Shown: positions 57,305-64,000 of the stretch, in pieces | How positions within the stretch are numbered: position 1 is the stretch's first letter | How the letters are laid out: each line of letters starts with the position of its first letter | Assembly (NCBI GenBank): GCA_020637335.1 | Contig: JACJWC010000003.1 | Coordinates: 186,001 to 250,000 of the forward strand | DNA length: 64,000 nucleotides | DNA from: Acidobacteriota bacterium | GTDB lineage: Bacteria; Acidobacteriota; Holophagae; Acanthopleuribacterales; Acanthopleuribacteraceae | Direction: 5' to 3' | Notes under the pieces: generated by a model | Told to the model about the DNA's origin: nothing | The model's input: only the letters and a program-made list of their open reading frames with translations | Database searches by the model: none | Program-made: the position numbers and the translations under genes

Positions 57305-58251
57305 TAGGGAACCTTTGTCCTTGCATCGGCCATTGCTTGGTCTACTGCCGCGTAGAACCCTCCGGGCCCAAACTCTACCCGCGGCAGGTAGATTTTTGTT
57401 TCAGAGAGCACCTCGCGATATTGAGCGCCCTCCTGAACCCGTATGGCGGCAGCATCTCCTATCTTTAAGATGTGCTGAGTACCGTATCGGTAAACACGGG
57501 TCTCGCCTTGAGAGAGGAGCCTTCGGGTCCAAATACTGCCATCAATCGTCACTTCGATCCAAACCGGCTCAATCGCCTCAATGGCAAAAACGGATTGAAT
57601 CGGCACGGGCCCTTCAGCATTAACGGGTTGGACCTGGTCTCCTTGAATAGGCAAGGTGGGTACCTGAGAAACCTGTTCGTTTTCGGGAGCCGATTCCGGG
57701 ATGGGAGCAGGTGTCGGCTCGGCATTGTCCGTTGTGGGCGCCGCTAGGTTTGCGGGATCGACAGAATTTTCCGCTTCTTGGGGGCCCTGGGGGACTGCGG
57801 TACCCAAATAGGGTTGATTTGCCAATCCGGCATCAACCGGATCCAACACTTGGTTGGAGCGATCAATTTTGACAGCAAAAAACAAACTCCAGACAACATA
57901 GGCCACACCTGCGACCACGATGCCCAGTACCGTCAAAAAAAAGGCATTGCGCCGACGTTCCCGCACAAAACTCTGCTCATCTTGTTTGTTTTGCTCCATG
58001 ATCAACAAGCTGTGCGGTTTTATCTCAAATTGTTTGTGAAATTCAGTCGTAATGATTTCGGTATCCAAGCCCAGATATTGGGCATAGGCACGCAAGAAGC
58101 TGCGTGCATAAACGCCCTCCGGGAGTGCCTTGATATCATCGGCCTCTAAGGCGATCAGATACATTTTGGCAATCTTGGTTTCCGTGGAAATTTGATCCAG
58201 TGTTATCTTCCGCTTATTGCGCTCTTTTTTTAGCGTTTCACCAATGGTCAT
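57304..58251 (-). CDS. RodZ-like membrane protein with XRE helix-turn-helix
   Basis: A 315-residue protein. The cytoplasmic N-terminus is a Cro/XRE-type helix-turn-helix (about 4-68: IGETLKKERNKRKITLDQIS, ending YAQYLGLD). One membrane helix lies at about 103-125. A Pro-rich linker leads to a C-terminal beta domain (about 215-290: EPVWIEVTIDG, GETRVYRYG) like the RodZ DUF4115 domain. RodZ links MreB to the elongation machinery. The ATG at 58251 is used because family members start at this helix; an earlier GTG adds 14 unlike residues. It is the first gene of the operon with the unknown, DnaJ-TPR and PP2C genes. Confidence 0.85.
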   Translation of the reverse strand: MTIGETLKKERNKRKITLDQISTETKIAKMYLIALEADDIKALPEGVYARSFLRAYAQYLGLDTEIITTEFHKQFEIKPHSLLIMEQNKQDEQSFVRERRRNAFFLTVLGIVVAGVAYVVWSLFFAVKIDRSNQVLDPVDAGLANQPYLGTAVPQGPQEAENSVDPANLAAPTTDNAEPTPAPIPESAPENEQVSQVPTLPIQGDQVQPVNAEGPVPIQSVFAIEAIEPVWIEVTIDGSIWTRRLLSQGETRVYRYGTQHILKIGDAAAIRVQEGAQYREVLSETKIYLPRVEFGPGGFYAAVDQAMADARTKVP

Positions 58252-58368
58252 GAACCGTCCCCGCTCGGTGGCGTAAAAACGAGTGTCTACCACCCCGTTT
58301 TCACAAGTAACTCTATTTTAAAGGACGGCACAGGTAAACCGTAAATTAAAGGGAAGGCAAAAGGAACC

Positions 58369-58797
58369 ATGAATTTACCACTGGATCGAAGAAAAATTGG
58401 GCTCGATTTGCAGGATTGGTGCTTGACTGAAAAAAACCCGGCCGTGGGTCTGGGCTTCGTAAAAAACGAAAACGGTGTGCTGTGGCAATGGCACAAACCA
58501 TTTGGATCCTGTCACTTGGATCCCAACATCCAACCCATTCGCGATGTGTTGACAAATCTCTTGGACGGTAGCGCAGATCTCTCGACACTCCTCGCCGTAA
58601 CCCAACATTTGATTTTTCAAGAAAGCCTGTCCCGCAAAGAGCGATTTCACCAAGAAACAACGGCCTTTTCAGAGCTTTTTACCCAAACGCCGCCTGGCCT
58701 ACAAGCATTTTTAAATAAAAATCCGCGACCCTTTGGCCTTACCGTCCAACAGGCGCAGGTGGTTTCGACCCTCTTGGAATGGCTAGCCAACCCCTAA
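58369..58797 (+). CDS. Hypothetical protein
   Basis: A 142-residue soluble protein without recognised domain. It starts NLPLDRRKIGLDLQDWCL and carries a run of aromatic residues (VLWQWHKPFG), then helices up to the end (LQAFLNKNPRPFGLTVQQAQVV). ATG at 58369 follows AAAGGAAC, and a strong bidirectional terminator starts at the stop codon, which supports it as a real gene. It is divergent from the RodZ-like gene and could share its control region. Confidence 0.65.
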   Translation: MNLPLDRRKIGLDLQDWCLTEKNPAVGLGFVKNENGVLWQWHKPFGSCHLDPNIQPIRDVLTNLLDGSADLSTLLAVTQHLIFQESLSRKERFHQETTAFSELFTQTPPGLQAFLNKNPRPFGLTVQQAQVVSTLLEWLANP

Positions 58798-58825
58798 AAA
58801 AAATGGGCCCGATCAGGCCCATTTT
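58796..58825. terminator. Bidirectional terminator
   Basis: AAAATGGGCC (58800-58809), loop CGATCA, GGCCCATTTT (58816-58825). Read on the minus strand it is followed by a run of eight T, which serves the YfgM-like gene; on the plus strand TTTT serves the hypothetical gene. It lies exactly between two convergent stops. Confidence 0.9.
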
Positions 58826-58846
58826 CTCAATTGGTTTTTTTGCCGA

Positions 58847-59575
58847 TTAGGTCTCTTTTTTCAAGTCGTCCAGAAGGGTTTTTGCTTTGCTGTAGAAGGT
58901 CGGTTGTTTGGACGTGTCTTCAGCGTACTTGTTTATCAATACTTCTAATTCCTGGATGGCTTTAGCGGTATCGCCCTGATCTTTGTAAGTCATGGCAATC
59001 CTGTATTTGAGCAGGTCGGCCAGACCGTCTGTGCCGCTCAAAGTATTAAAGCAATCATTAAAGGCTTGCAAAGCTTTAGCGTAGTCTTTTTTGGCACGGT
59101 AATATTCACCCAAACCCATGTAGCCCAATGAGGCATAGATCCCGTTACTCTTCGACAAAGCTTCGTAATGGGCTAGCGTATCCTCATTGCGACCCAGGGC
59201 TACCAAACAGCCAATAGCGCGAACACGCGCTTGGGCTTGGATCTCGCCCGTTGTTGAGGAAATGGCTTTCTCAAGTTCAGCCAATGCGGCTTCGTTTTTG
59301 GCCTTTTCATCCTCAAACTTCAGTTCTGCCTGAGGATCATCCGCCTCCGTTAACAGGATTTTTTCGCCTTTGTAAAGGACCTGGGCGGCCTGATGGTCCT
59401 GATGCGAACGAAAAGCTTGCAACCCAAAAATAAGGCCTACAACCACAATTCCTGCGGCCACCAACATCATCACGCGGCTGGCGTGATCTTGGCTGTAGCG
59501 GATTGCACGTTCCATGCGGGTTAAAAATTCATCCTGCTTAAGCAGTTCTCGGCGTTCCTCTTTGCGTTTAGTCAT
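58847..59575 (-). CDS. YfgM-like membrane-anchored TPR protein
   Basis: A 242-residue protein with a basic cytoplasmic start, one membrane helix (about 35-57) and a periplasmic TPR domain (about 90-235: GYMGLGEYYRAKKDYAKALQAF, LKYRIAMTYKDQGDTAKAI). The plan fits the YfgM / TPR_21 family, which works with SecYEG-linked chaperones such as PpiD. ATG at 59575 follows AAAGGGAC; the longer frame lacks the basic start typical of the family. It ends at a strong terminator and is divergent from the MMPL gene. Confidence 0.82.
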   Translation of the reverse strand: MTKRKEERRELLKQDEFLTRMERAIRYSQDHASRVMMLVAAGIVVVGLIFGLQAFRSHQDHQAAQVLYKGEKILLTEADDPQAELKFEDEKAKNEAALAELEKAISSTTGEIQAQARVRAIGCLVALGRNEDTLAHYEALSKSNGIYASLGYMGLGEYYRAKKDYAKALQAFNDCFNTLSGTDGLADLLKYRIAMTYKDQGDTAKAIQELEVLINKYAEDTSKQPTFYSKAKTLLDDLKKET

Positions 59576-59747
59576 AATCGTCCCTTTATTCGTTAAAAAG
59601 ACCGACGGAATTCCCGCGGTCACCCATATTGGCGCCCTCGCCGATGCCACACGCAAAAACAAGGGCAGCCGCGGTAACATAGCACAGACTGGTCGACATG
59701 ACAGCATTTTTCACCGGGAAGGTTGAATCCATAATGAGAGCATTTGC

Positions 59748-61718
59748 ATGAATCTGGCCCGACTTGGTGGGTTACTTATCCTGTTGCTGCTGTTCCTTAT
59801 TTCATTACCCTCGATCAGGAATCTTCAGCACGACAATTCAATAACGCGTTTCTCAAACTCGGTTTCGGACACCCAGGTGCTGCCCTTTTGCCTGTTCTGG
59901 CTTAGACCGGGGCAAGACGCCCAACTCAACGCTTCTACCCGCGATGCATTCCGCCAGTTCTGTCAAACACAGCTTCGGCTAAACATTATTGGCCGCCACG
60001 AGTTGGAAATGTTGCTGCCCGCCCTTAGCGCGGCCCAACTCCCTTTGTGGTTACCGGTTGAAAAGGATTCCAACACAGATGCGGTTTTTCTGTTCCAATC
60101 GGAGCCGGATCTCGATTGGTCCAACCTGCAAACCCAACTGCATAGTTGGTCCAAGGCCCAGCAAGGCAACCCAAGTGTAACGCTTCTCGGAGAACCCTGG
60201 GTCAATGGTCAATTGGAGCAATCGGCGCGCAATATTCGTTTTCGCCAATCGCCGATCATGGCCGCAGTCATTTTCGTTTTACTTGCGGTTTTATTTCCCC
60301 ATCCGCGTTATGCGTTTTGGCATATCGCCGCTATTGGTGGTGCCCAAGCTCTGTTCTTAGGTACTGCAGCACACTTGGGATTTGTTTTCGATTTATTAAC
60401 GTCCATGGTTCCTGCCCTGGTATTGGTGCTTATTACGGCCATGCAAATGCATTTAAGCTTGGCTGCAGCCCAGGGCGGTTGGACCGCGACCCGCCAAAAA
60501 ATTAAACCCAATCTTTGGGTCACCACGACCAGCATTTTGGGTTTTATCAGCTTAGTGTGGTCTGATGCCCGTCCGGTCCAAGCCATGGGTCTTTTTACGG
60601 CCCTTGGCTTGGGTTTGGGCTTTGTTTGGATCCATGTCCTGGCGTGGTGCAGTGCGCCCTGGATCCCCAGGATACGCCCAAAATTTCGAGCGCCCAGCCT
60701 GCCCGTCCTACGCTATCCAAAAACGCTCCTTTGTCTTGGGGTGGCCATCTTGGGACTTGGAACCATTTTTTTGATTCACCAACCGCTGGAAACCAATGGA
60801 ATCCGTTATTTTCCAGTCCACCACCCTGTGCGCCAATCTACAGAGCAATTTGAGCGCCGCGTGGGCGGCACCAATCGCCTAACGTTGTCCTTGGATCAGC
60901 CGGTCGCTGCAAAATCTCTACAACAATTGTGCGTCGATCTGCGCAATAGCCCCGTCATTGAACAGGCCAGCTGCCCCGCTGATTGGTCGCCCGAGACGCT
61001 TCCTTTGGTCGCACAAATGATGATTCGTCCCTTGTTGATCCGCCAATTTGGAGACCGCCAAAATACGATCCAACTCTGGGTCCACGCACTGGACAGCGAC
61101 GGGTATTTCGATTTAGAACGGCAAATCCTCCAACACGTCGCCCAGCATTTGCCTGGAATTCGGGCCGAGCTCCACGGTCCACTGCGCGCAATTTCCCTGA
61201 CCCAGGCCCATTTGCTGGGCAATTTGGCCGAAAGCCTGATCACCACGATTTTGACCATCTGCGCCTTGGTCTGGTTGATCTTTCGACACCAATCCCGGGC
61301 CTGGGTGACTTTAATCGTCAACCTGTTTCCTTTGGCCATGATGGCAATTGGCATGGCCATGATCGCCATCCCACTTTCCATCGCCAGTATTATGGTTTTT
61401 TCAATTGCCTTTGGCGTCGCGATAGACGACACCATCCATCTGCTCTCGAGCTTTCAAAATCAAACCGGACCCAAAGCCTGGCAACTCGTCTGGGCTAAAG
61501 ACGGGACGGCTGTTACAGCGACCAGTTGCATCTTAGGTCTCGGCTTTTTCTGCCTGGCCTGGACTGAATTTTTGCCGGTTCGACACTTTGCAATCTTGCT
61601 GGGCATTGGTATTGTTTGCGCCTGGATCGGCGATGCAGTTCTGCTGCCCGCACTCCTCCAAAACAACCCGAAAGAAAGGATCGAACATGACCGAATCCAT
61701 CAGCCTTCCTCCCTTTGA
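59748..61718 (+). CDS. MMPL/RND-family exporter
   Basis: A 656-residue inner-membrane transporter with two repeats, each of one helix, an extracytoplasmic domain and about five helices (helix groups at about 1-20, 165-310, 325-345 and 490-640). The GVAIDDTIHLLS segment near 560 is typical of the MMPL/SSD helix carrying the proton-relay residues; the first half lacks the same Asp pair. It is shorter than full RND pumps (about 1000). The likely cargo is lipid or hopanoid-like. Its 3' end overlaps the bcp gene by 32 bp in another frame, so the two are coupled. Confidence 0.85.
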   Translation: MNLARLGGLLILLLLFLISLPSIRNLQHDNSITRFSNSVSDTQVLPFCLFWLRPGQDAQLNASTRDAFRQFCQTQLRLNIIGRHELEMLLPALSAAQLPLWLPVEKDSNTDAVFLFQSEPDLDWSNLQTQLHSWSKAQQGNPSVTLLGEPWVNGQLEQSARNIRFRQSPIMAAVIFVLLAVLFPHPRYAFWHIAAIGGAQALFLGTAAHLGFVFDLLTSMVPALVLVLITAMQMHLSLAAAQGGWTATRQKIKPNLWVTTTSILGFISLVWSDARPVQAMGLFTALGLGLGFVWIHVLAWCSAPWIPRIRPKFRAPSLPVLRYPKTLLCLGVAILGLGTIFLIHQPLETNGIRYFPVHHPVRQSTEQFERRVGGTNRLTLSLDQPVAAKSLQQLCVDLRNSPVIEQASCPADWSPETLPLVAQMMIRPLLIRQFGDRQNTIQLWVHALDSDGYFDLERQILQHVAQHLPGIRAELHGPLRAISLTQAHLLGNLAESLITTILTICALVWLIFRHQSRAWVTLIVNLFPLAMMAIGMAMIAIPLSIASIMVFSIAFGVAIDDTIHLLSSFQNQTGPKAWQLVWAKDGTAVTATSCILGLGFFCLAWTEFLPVRHFAILLGIGIVCAWIGDAVLLPALLQNNPKERIEHDRIHQPSSL

Positions 61719-62145
61719 AGTGACCTGGGTGCCGGGTGGCGACCGGACCTTACAGCAGTTGGGCAAAAATTTGGTACTGTATTTTTACCCCAAGGATTCA
61801 ACCCCGGGCTGCACCACCGAAGGACTTGAGTTCGCAGGGCTTTACGAAAAGTTCCAAGGTCTCAATACTGAGATTATTGGCGTGTCGCGCGATTCCGTCA
61901 AAAGCCATGAAAAATTTATCGAAAAACAAGGCTTCCCGTTCCCGCTGATATCCGATCCCGATGAAAAACTGTGCCGGCACTTCGATGTCATCCAAGAAAA
62001 AAACATGTATGGCAAAAAAGTTTTGGGCGTGGTGCGCTCGACGTTTGTATTCGATGCGCAGGGCAACCTCATTCAGGCCTTGCGCGGGGTAAAAAGCAAA
62101 GGCCATGCACAAGCCATATTAGAGCTGATCCAAGCTCGATCCTAA
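61687..62145 (+). CDS. bcp: Bcp-type peroxiredoxin
   Basis: A 152-residue thiol peroxidase that reduces hydroperoxides. The peroxidatic Cys42 is in PKDSTPGCTTE, and VRSTFVFD near the end fits the family. The usual resolving Cys five residues later is missing (GLEF), and the only later Cys is in DEKLCRHFD, a position used for resolution in some Bcp proteins. ATG at 61687 is chosen because GAAAGGA lies just upstream and it gives the normal family length. It starts inside the MMPL gene. Confidence 0.92.
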   Translation: MTESISLPPFEVTWVPGGDRTLQQLGKNLVLYFYPKDSTPGCTTEGLEFAGLYEKFQGLNTEIIGVSRDSVKSHEKFIEKQGFPFPLISDPDEKLCRHFDVIQEKNMYGKKVLGVVRSTFVFDAQGNLIQALRGVKSKGHAQAILELIQARS

Positions 62146-62148
62146 CCG

Positions 62149-64000
62149 TCAGGCAAGGGCCTGATCGCGGATCAACTGGATCATGGCATCCACATCCAGA
62201 TTTTCGGCTTGTTCCTGGCCTTCCAAAATGCGATCGACCAGATCGCGTTTCTTCTCGTGGATGCGCAAAATCGATTCCTCAATGGTATGGGCGGCAATCA
62301 TGCGATAAACGGTCACAGCTCGGGTCTGGCCCATGCGATGGGCCCGGTCCGTCGCCTGTTCCTCAACGGCCGGATTCCACCACGGGTCCATATGAAAAAC
62401 GTAATTGGCTTGGGTCAGATTCAGGCCGGTACCGCCTGCCCTGAGCGACACCAAAAACACACCAACTTCGCCCGATTGAAAGCGTTTAATGATTGATTTG
62501 CGATGTTTAACGGGCGTTTCACCGGTCATGGTCAAAAAAGGTACGTGGATGCGGTTGAGCTCAAGGCCAATCTGATCCAAAAAGCCCGTGAACTGACTGA
62601 AGACCAGAGCACTATGCGATTCAGCGACCAGCTCTTGGATCAGCTCGGAAAAAAGCCGGATTTTGGCAGAATCACCTTTGTATTTTTCGTCAACCAAAAT
62701 AGGGTGGCAGGCCATCTGGCGCAGCCGTGTAATTCCGGCCAGGACCTTGAAACCGAGGTTTTCACCGCCTTTGTCCAGTTGGCCCAACAAACGCAGGCGT
62801 TCTTCCTCGTAGCGTTTGATTTGTTGGTCACCCAAATCGACCTTGAGCAGTACCTCTGTGCGATCCGGTAAGTCATTGAGGACCTGCTTTTTAGTCCGTC
62901 GGAGCACAAACGGGCCGATCAAGGATTTAAGGATGTCCAGGCGTTCCTGGTTGTTTTGCTTTTCGATCGGCCCCATAAAACGTCGCTTGAAGTGAGACCA
63001 ATCGCCCAAAATATCCGGACTGATCATGCGGAAAATACTCCAAAGCTCGCCTAAGTGGTTTTCCAATGGCGTGCCCGTCAGACCGAGGGTCCAATCGCGT
63101 GGAATTTGGGCCAACGCACGCGCCGTCTTACTCAGGGCATTTTTGACAAATTGTGCTTCATCCAAAACAAGCGTTCCCCAATTCACCTTGCTCAATTTTT
63201 CGCAATCGCGCAGGACAAGGGCGTAACTGATTAAAACCACGTGGCCGGGTCCGATTTTGTTGAAACGTCGCGATCTACCCACTTCGCTGTAAACCATGGT
63301 GTCCAAATCGGGCGCAAACCGGTCAATCTCCTCTTTCCAATTAAATACAACGCTGGCCGGTGCTACTACAAGACACGGGCCCACCGATTTGCGGGCGTAC
63401 ATGATAGCTAGCGCTTGAACCGTCTTGCCAAGGCCCATGTCATCGGCTAAACAAACGCCAATGCCAGCCTCCGACATTTTGGACAACCAGGCATAACCCT
63501 CTAATTGGTAATGGCGTAAGTCGCCAAGAAATCCCTCCGGCGGCTGGGCAGCGGCCTTGGCCGATTGCATGCGACGGACCCGCTCCAGCAGCGGACTCTG
63601 GCCCACCAATTCAAACGGCATGTCCGCCAACAGGGCCGGCGCGATCCGTTTGAGGTCCAATTGGGGATTCGAACGATCGAGCGCAAATCGCAGGCGATTG
63701 AGTTGGGCGCGCAAGAGCGCATCGATTTGCAACCAATCGTTTTCGCCGACTGGCAGGTATTTTTGCAATAGCGGTCCCTGCTCCTCTGCGAACAGGGGCG
63801 TCAGATCGTGTTTTTCGCCCTTGTGTGTCAGTTCAATTTTTAAGGAAGATGGCCCTTTCATATGCAGCGCGATGCGGGCATTGCGCTGCCATTTGCGAAT
63901 TTTGGGCTTTTTTCGCGTCCAAACCAACTTGAGCCCACTTTCACTCTTCAACCAATCAATCACGCGGAAGGCTTCGTCCAGGTCAGCGATTTCACACTCA
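62149..64000 (-). CDS. SNF2-family helicase, N-terminal part outside the window
   Basis: The last 617 residues of a SNF2/Rad54-type DNA translocase. The frame stays open to the window edge; an internal GTG at 63963 is not a likely start. The ATPase lobes show Walker A ADDMGLGKT, DEAQ, LTGTPLENH, and in the second lobe FSQFTGFLDQIG, SLRAGGTGLNLT and the arginine finger block DRAHRMGQ. Bacterial members such as HepA-like proteins are about 900-1100 residues, often with an N-terminal SWIM or similar domain, which would lie beyond 64000. It is convergent with bcp, three bases apart. Confidence 0.93.
   Translation of the reverse strand, partial: ECEIADLDEAFRVIDWLKSESGLKLVWTRKKPKIRKWQRNARIALHMKGPSSLKIELTHKGEKHDLTPLFAEEQGPLLQKYLPVGENDWLQIDALLRAQLNRLRFALDRSNPQLDLKRIAPALLADMPFELVGQSPLLERVRRMQSAKAAAQPPEGFLGDLRHYQLEGYAWLSKMSEAGIGVCLADDMGLGKTVQALAIMYARKSVGPCLVVAPASVVFNWKEEIDRFAPDLDTMVYSEVGRSRRFNKIGPGHVVLISYALVLRDCEKLSKVNWGTLVLDEAQFVKNALSKTARALAQIPRDWTLGLTGTPLENHLGELWSIFRMISPDILGDWSHFKRRFMGPIEKQNNQERLDILKSLIGPFVLRRTKKQVLNDLPDRTEVLLKVDLGDQQIKRYEEERLRLLGQLDKGGENLGFKVLAGITRLRQMACHPILVDEKYKGDSAKIRLFSELIQELVAESHSALVFSQFTGFLDQIGLELNRIHVPFLTMTGETPVKHRKSIIKRFQSGEVGVFLVSLRAGGTGLNLTQANYVFHMDPWWNPAVEEQATDRAHRMGQTRAVTVYRMIAAHTIEESILRIHEKKRDLVDRILEGQEQAENLDVDAMIQLIRDQALA

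Noticed and set aside
61687..61718. 32-bp overlap of the MMPL gene and bcp as a sign of a frameshift
   Set aside because: Both frames give complete family-length proteins, with a proper start and ribosome site for bcp.

Overview
The window comes from a Gram-negative bacterium of moderate GC content. Three traits point towards the Acidobacteriota or a deep deltaproteobacterial-type lineage: a GWxTD/VWFA protein of the kind common in Acidobacteriota, a B-box zinc finger fused to a membrane protein, and many TPR proteins beside Hanks-type signalling. This placement is inference from gene content only. I saw no insertion sequence, phage gene or CRISPR array. The window looks like stable core chromosome, and no gap between genes exceeds 300 bp.

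Layout. 1-3.9 kb: end of purM, then on the minus strand a polysaccharide deacetylase, a sigma-54 activator and purN. 4-9.4 kb: two SurA-type foldases in tandem (+), facing a secreted unknown and a GWxTD/VWFA protein (-). 9.6-15.6 kb: a small TPR protein, then a tightly overlapping operon of a TPR-kinase, a DUF2064-type transferase, a GT-C enzyme, a GT2 enzyme and a membrane TPR protein. 16.4-29.8 kb: the translation/transcription block tRNA-Tyr, Gly, Thr, tuf, tRNA-Trp, secE, nusG, rplKAJL, rpoBC. 29.9-35.2 kb: a GspG-like pseudopilin, a four-gene ABC-2 exporter operon (-), tlyA and a second pseudopilin. 35.3-54.5 kb: the type IV pilus region, all on the minus strand. It holds pilMNOPQ with a lipoprotein, a TPR protein and a Roadblock protein, then accB-accC-aroK, pilBTC and pilSR. 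54.8-58.3 kb: RodZ-like protein, an unnamed conserved protein, DnaJ-TPR and a PP2C phosphatase. 58.4-64 kb: a small unknown, a YfgM-like TPR protein, an MMPL exporter, bcp and a SNF2 helicase cut by the window edge.

How it works together. The pilus genes give an almost complete machine: inner platform PilMNO, PilP, secretin PilQ, PilC, the motors PilB and PilT, and the PilSR regulators. The major pilin and prepilin peptidase are not here. The stretches upstream of pilM and of pilB share one promoter layout, so the two transcription units may be controlled together. The TPR-kinase and the PP2C phosphatase suggest Ser/Thr phosphorylation tied to envelope work.

Most unusual observation. The RNA polymerase beta subunit carries an insertion of about 60 residues near its N-terminus with eight cysteines in two clusters. 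The first cluster copies the exact spacing (CxC-x12-CxxC), and the W-E before and G after, of the zinc ribbon at the N-terminus of the neighbouring beta' subunit. This suggests that a beta' zinc ribbon, or one like it, was inserted into the beta protrusion.
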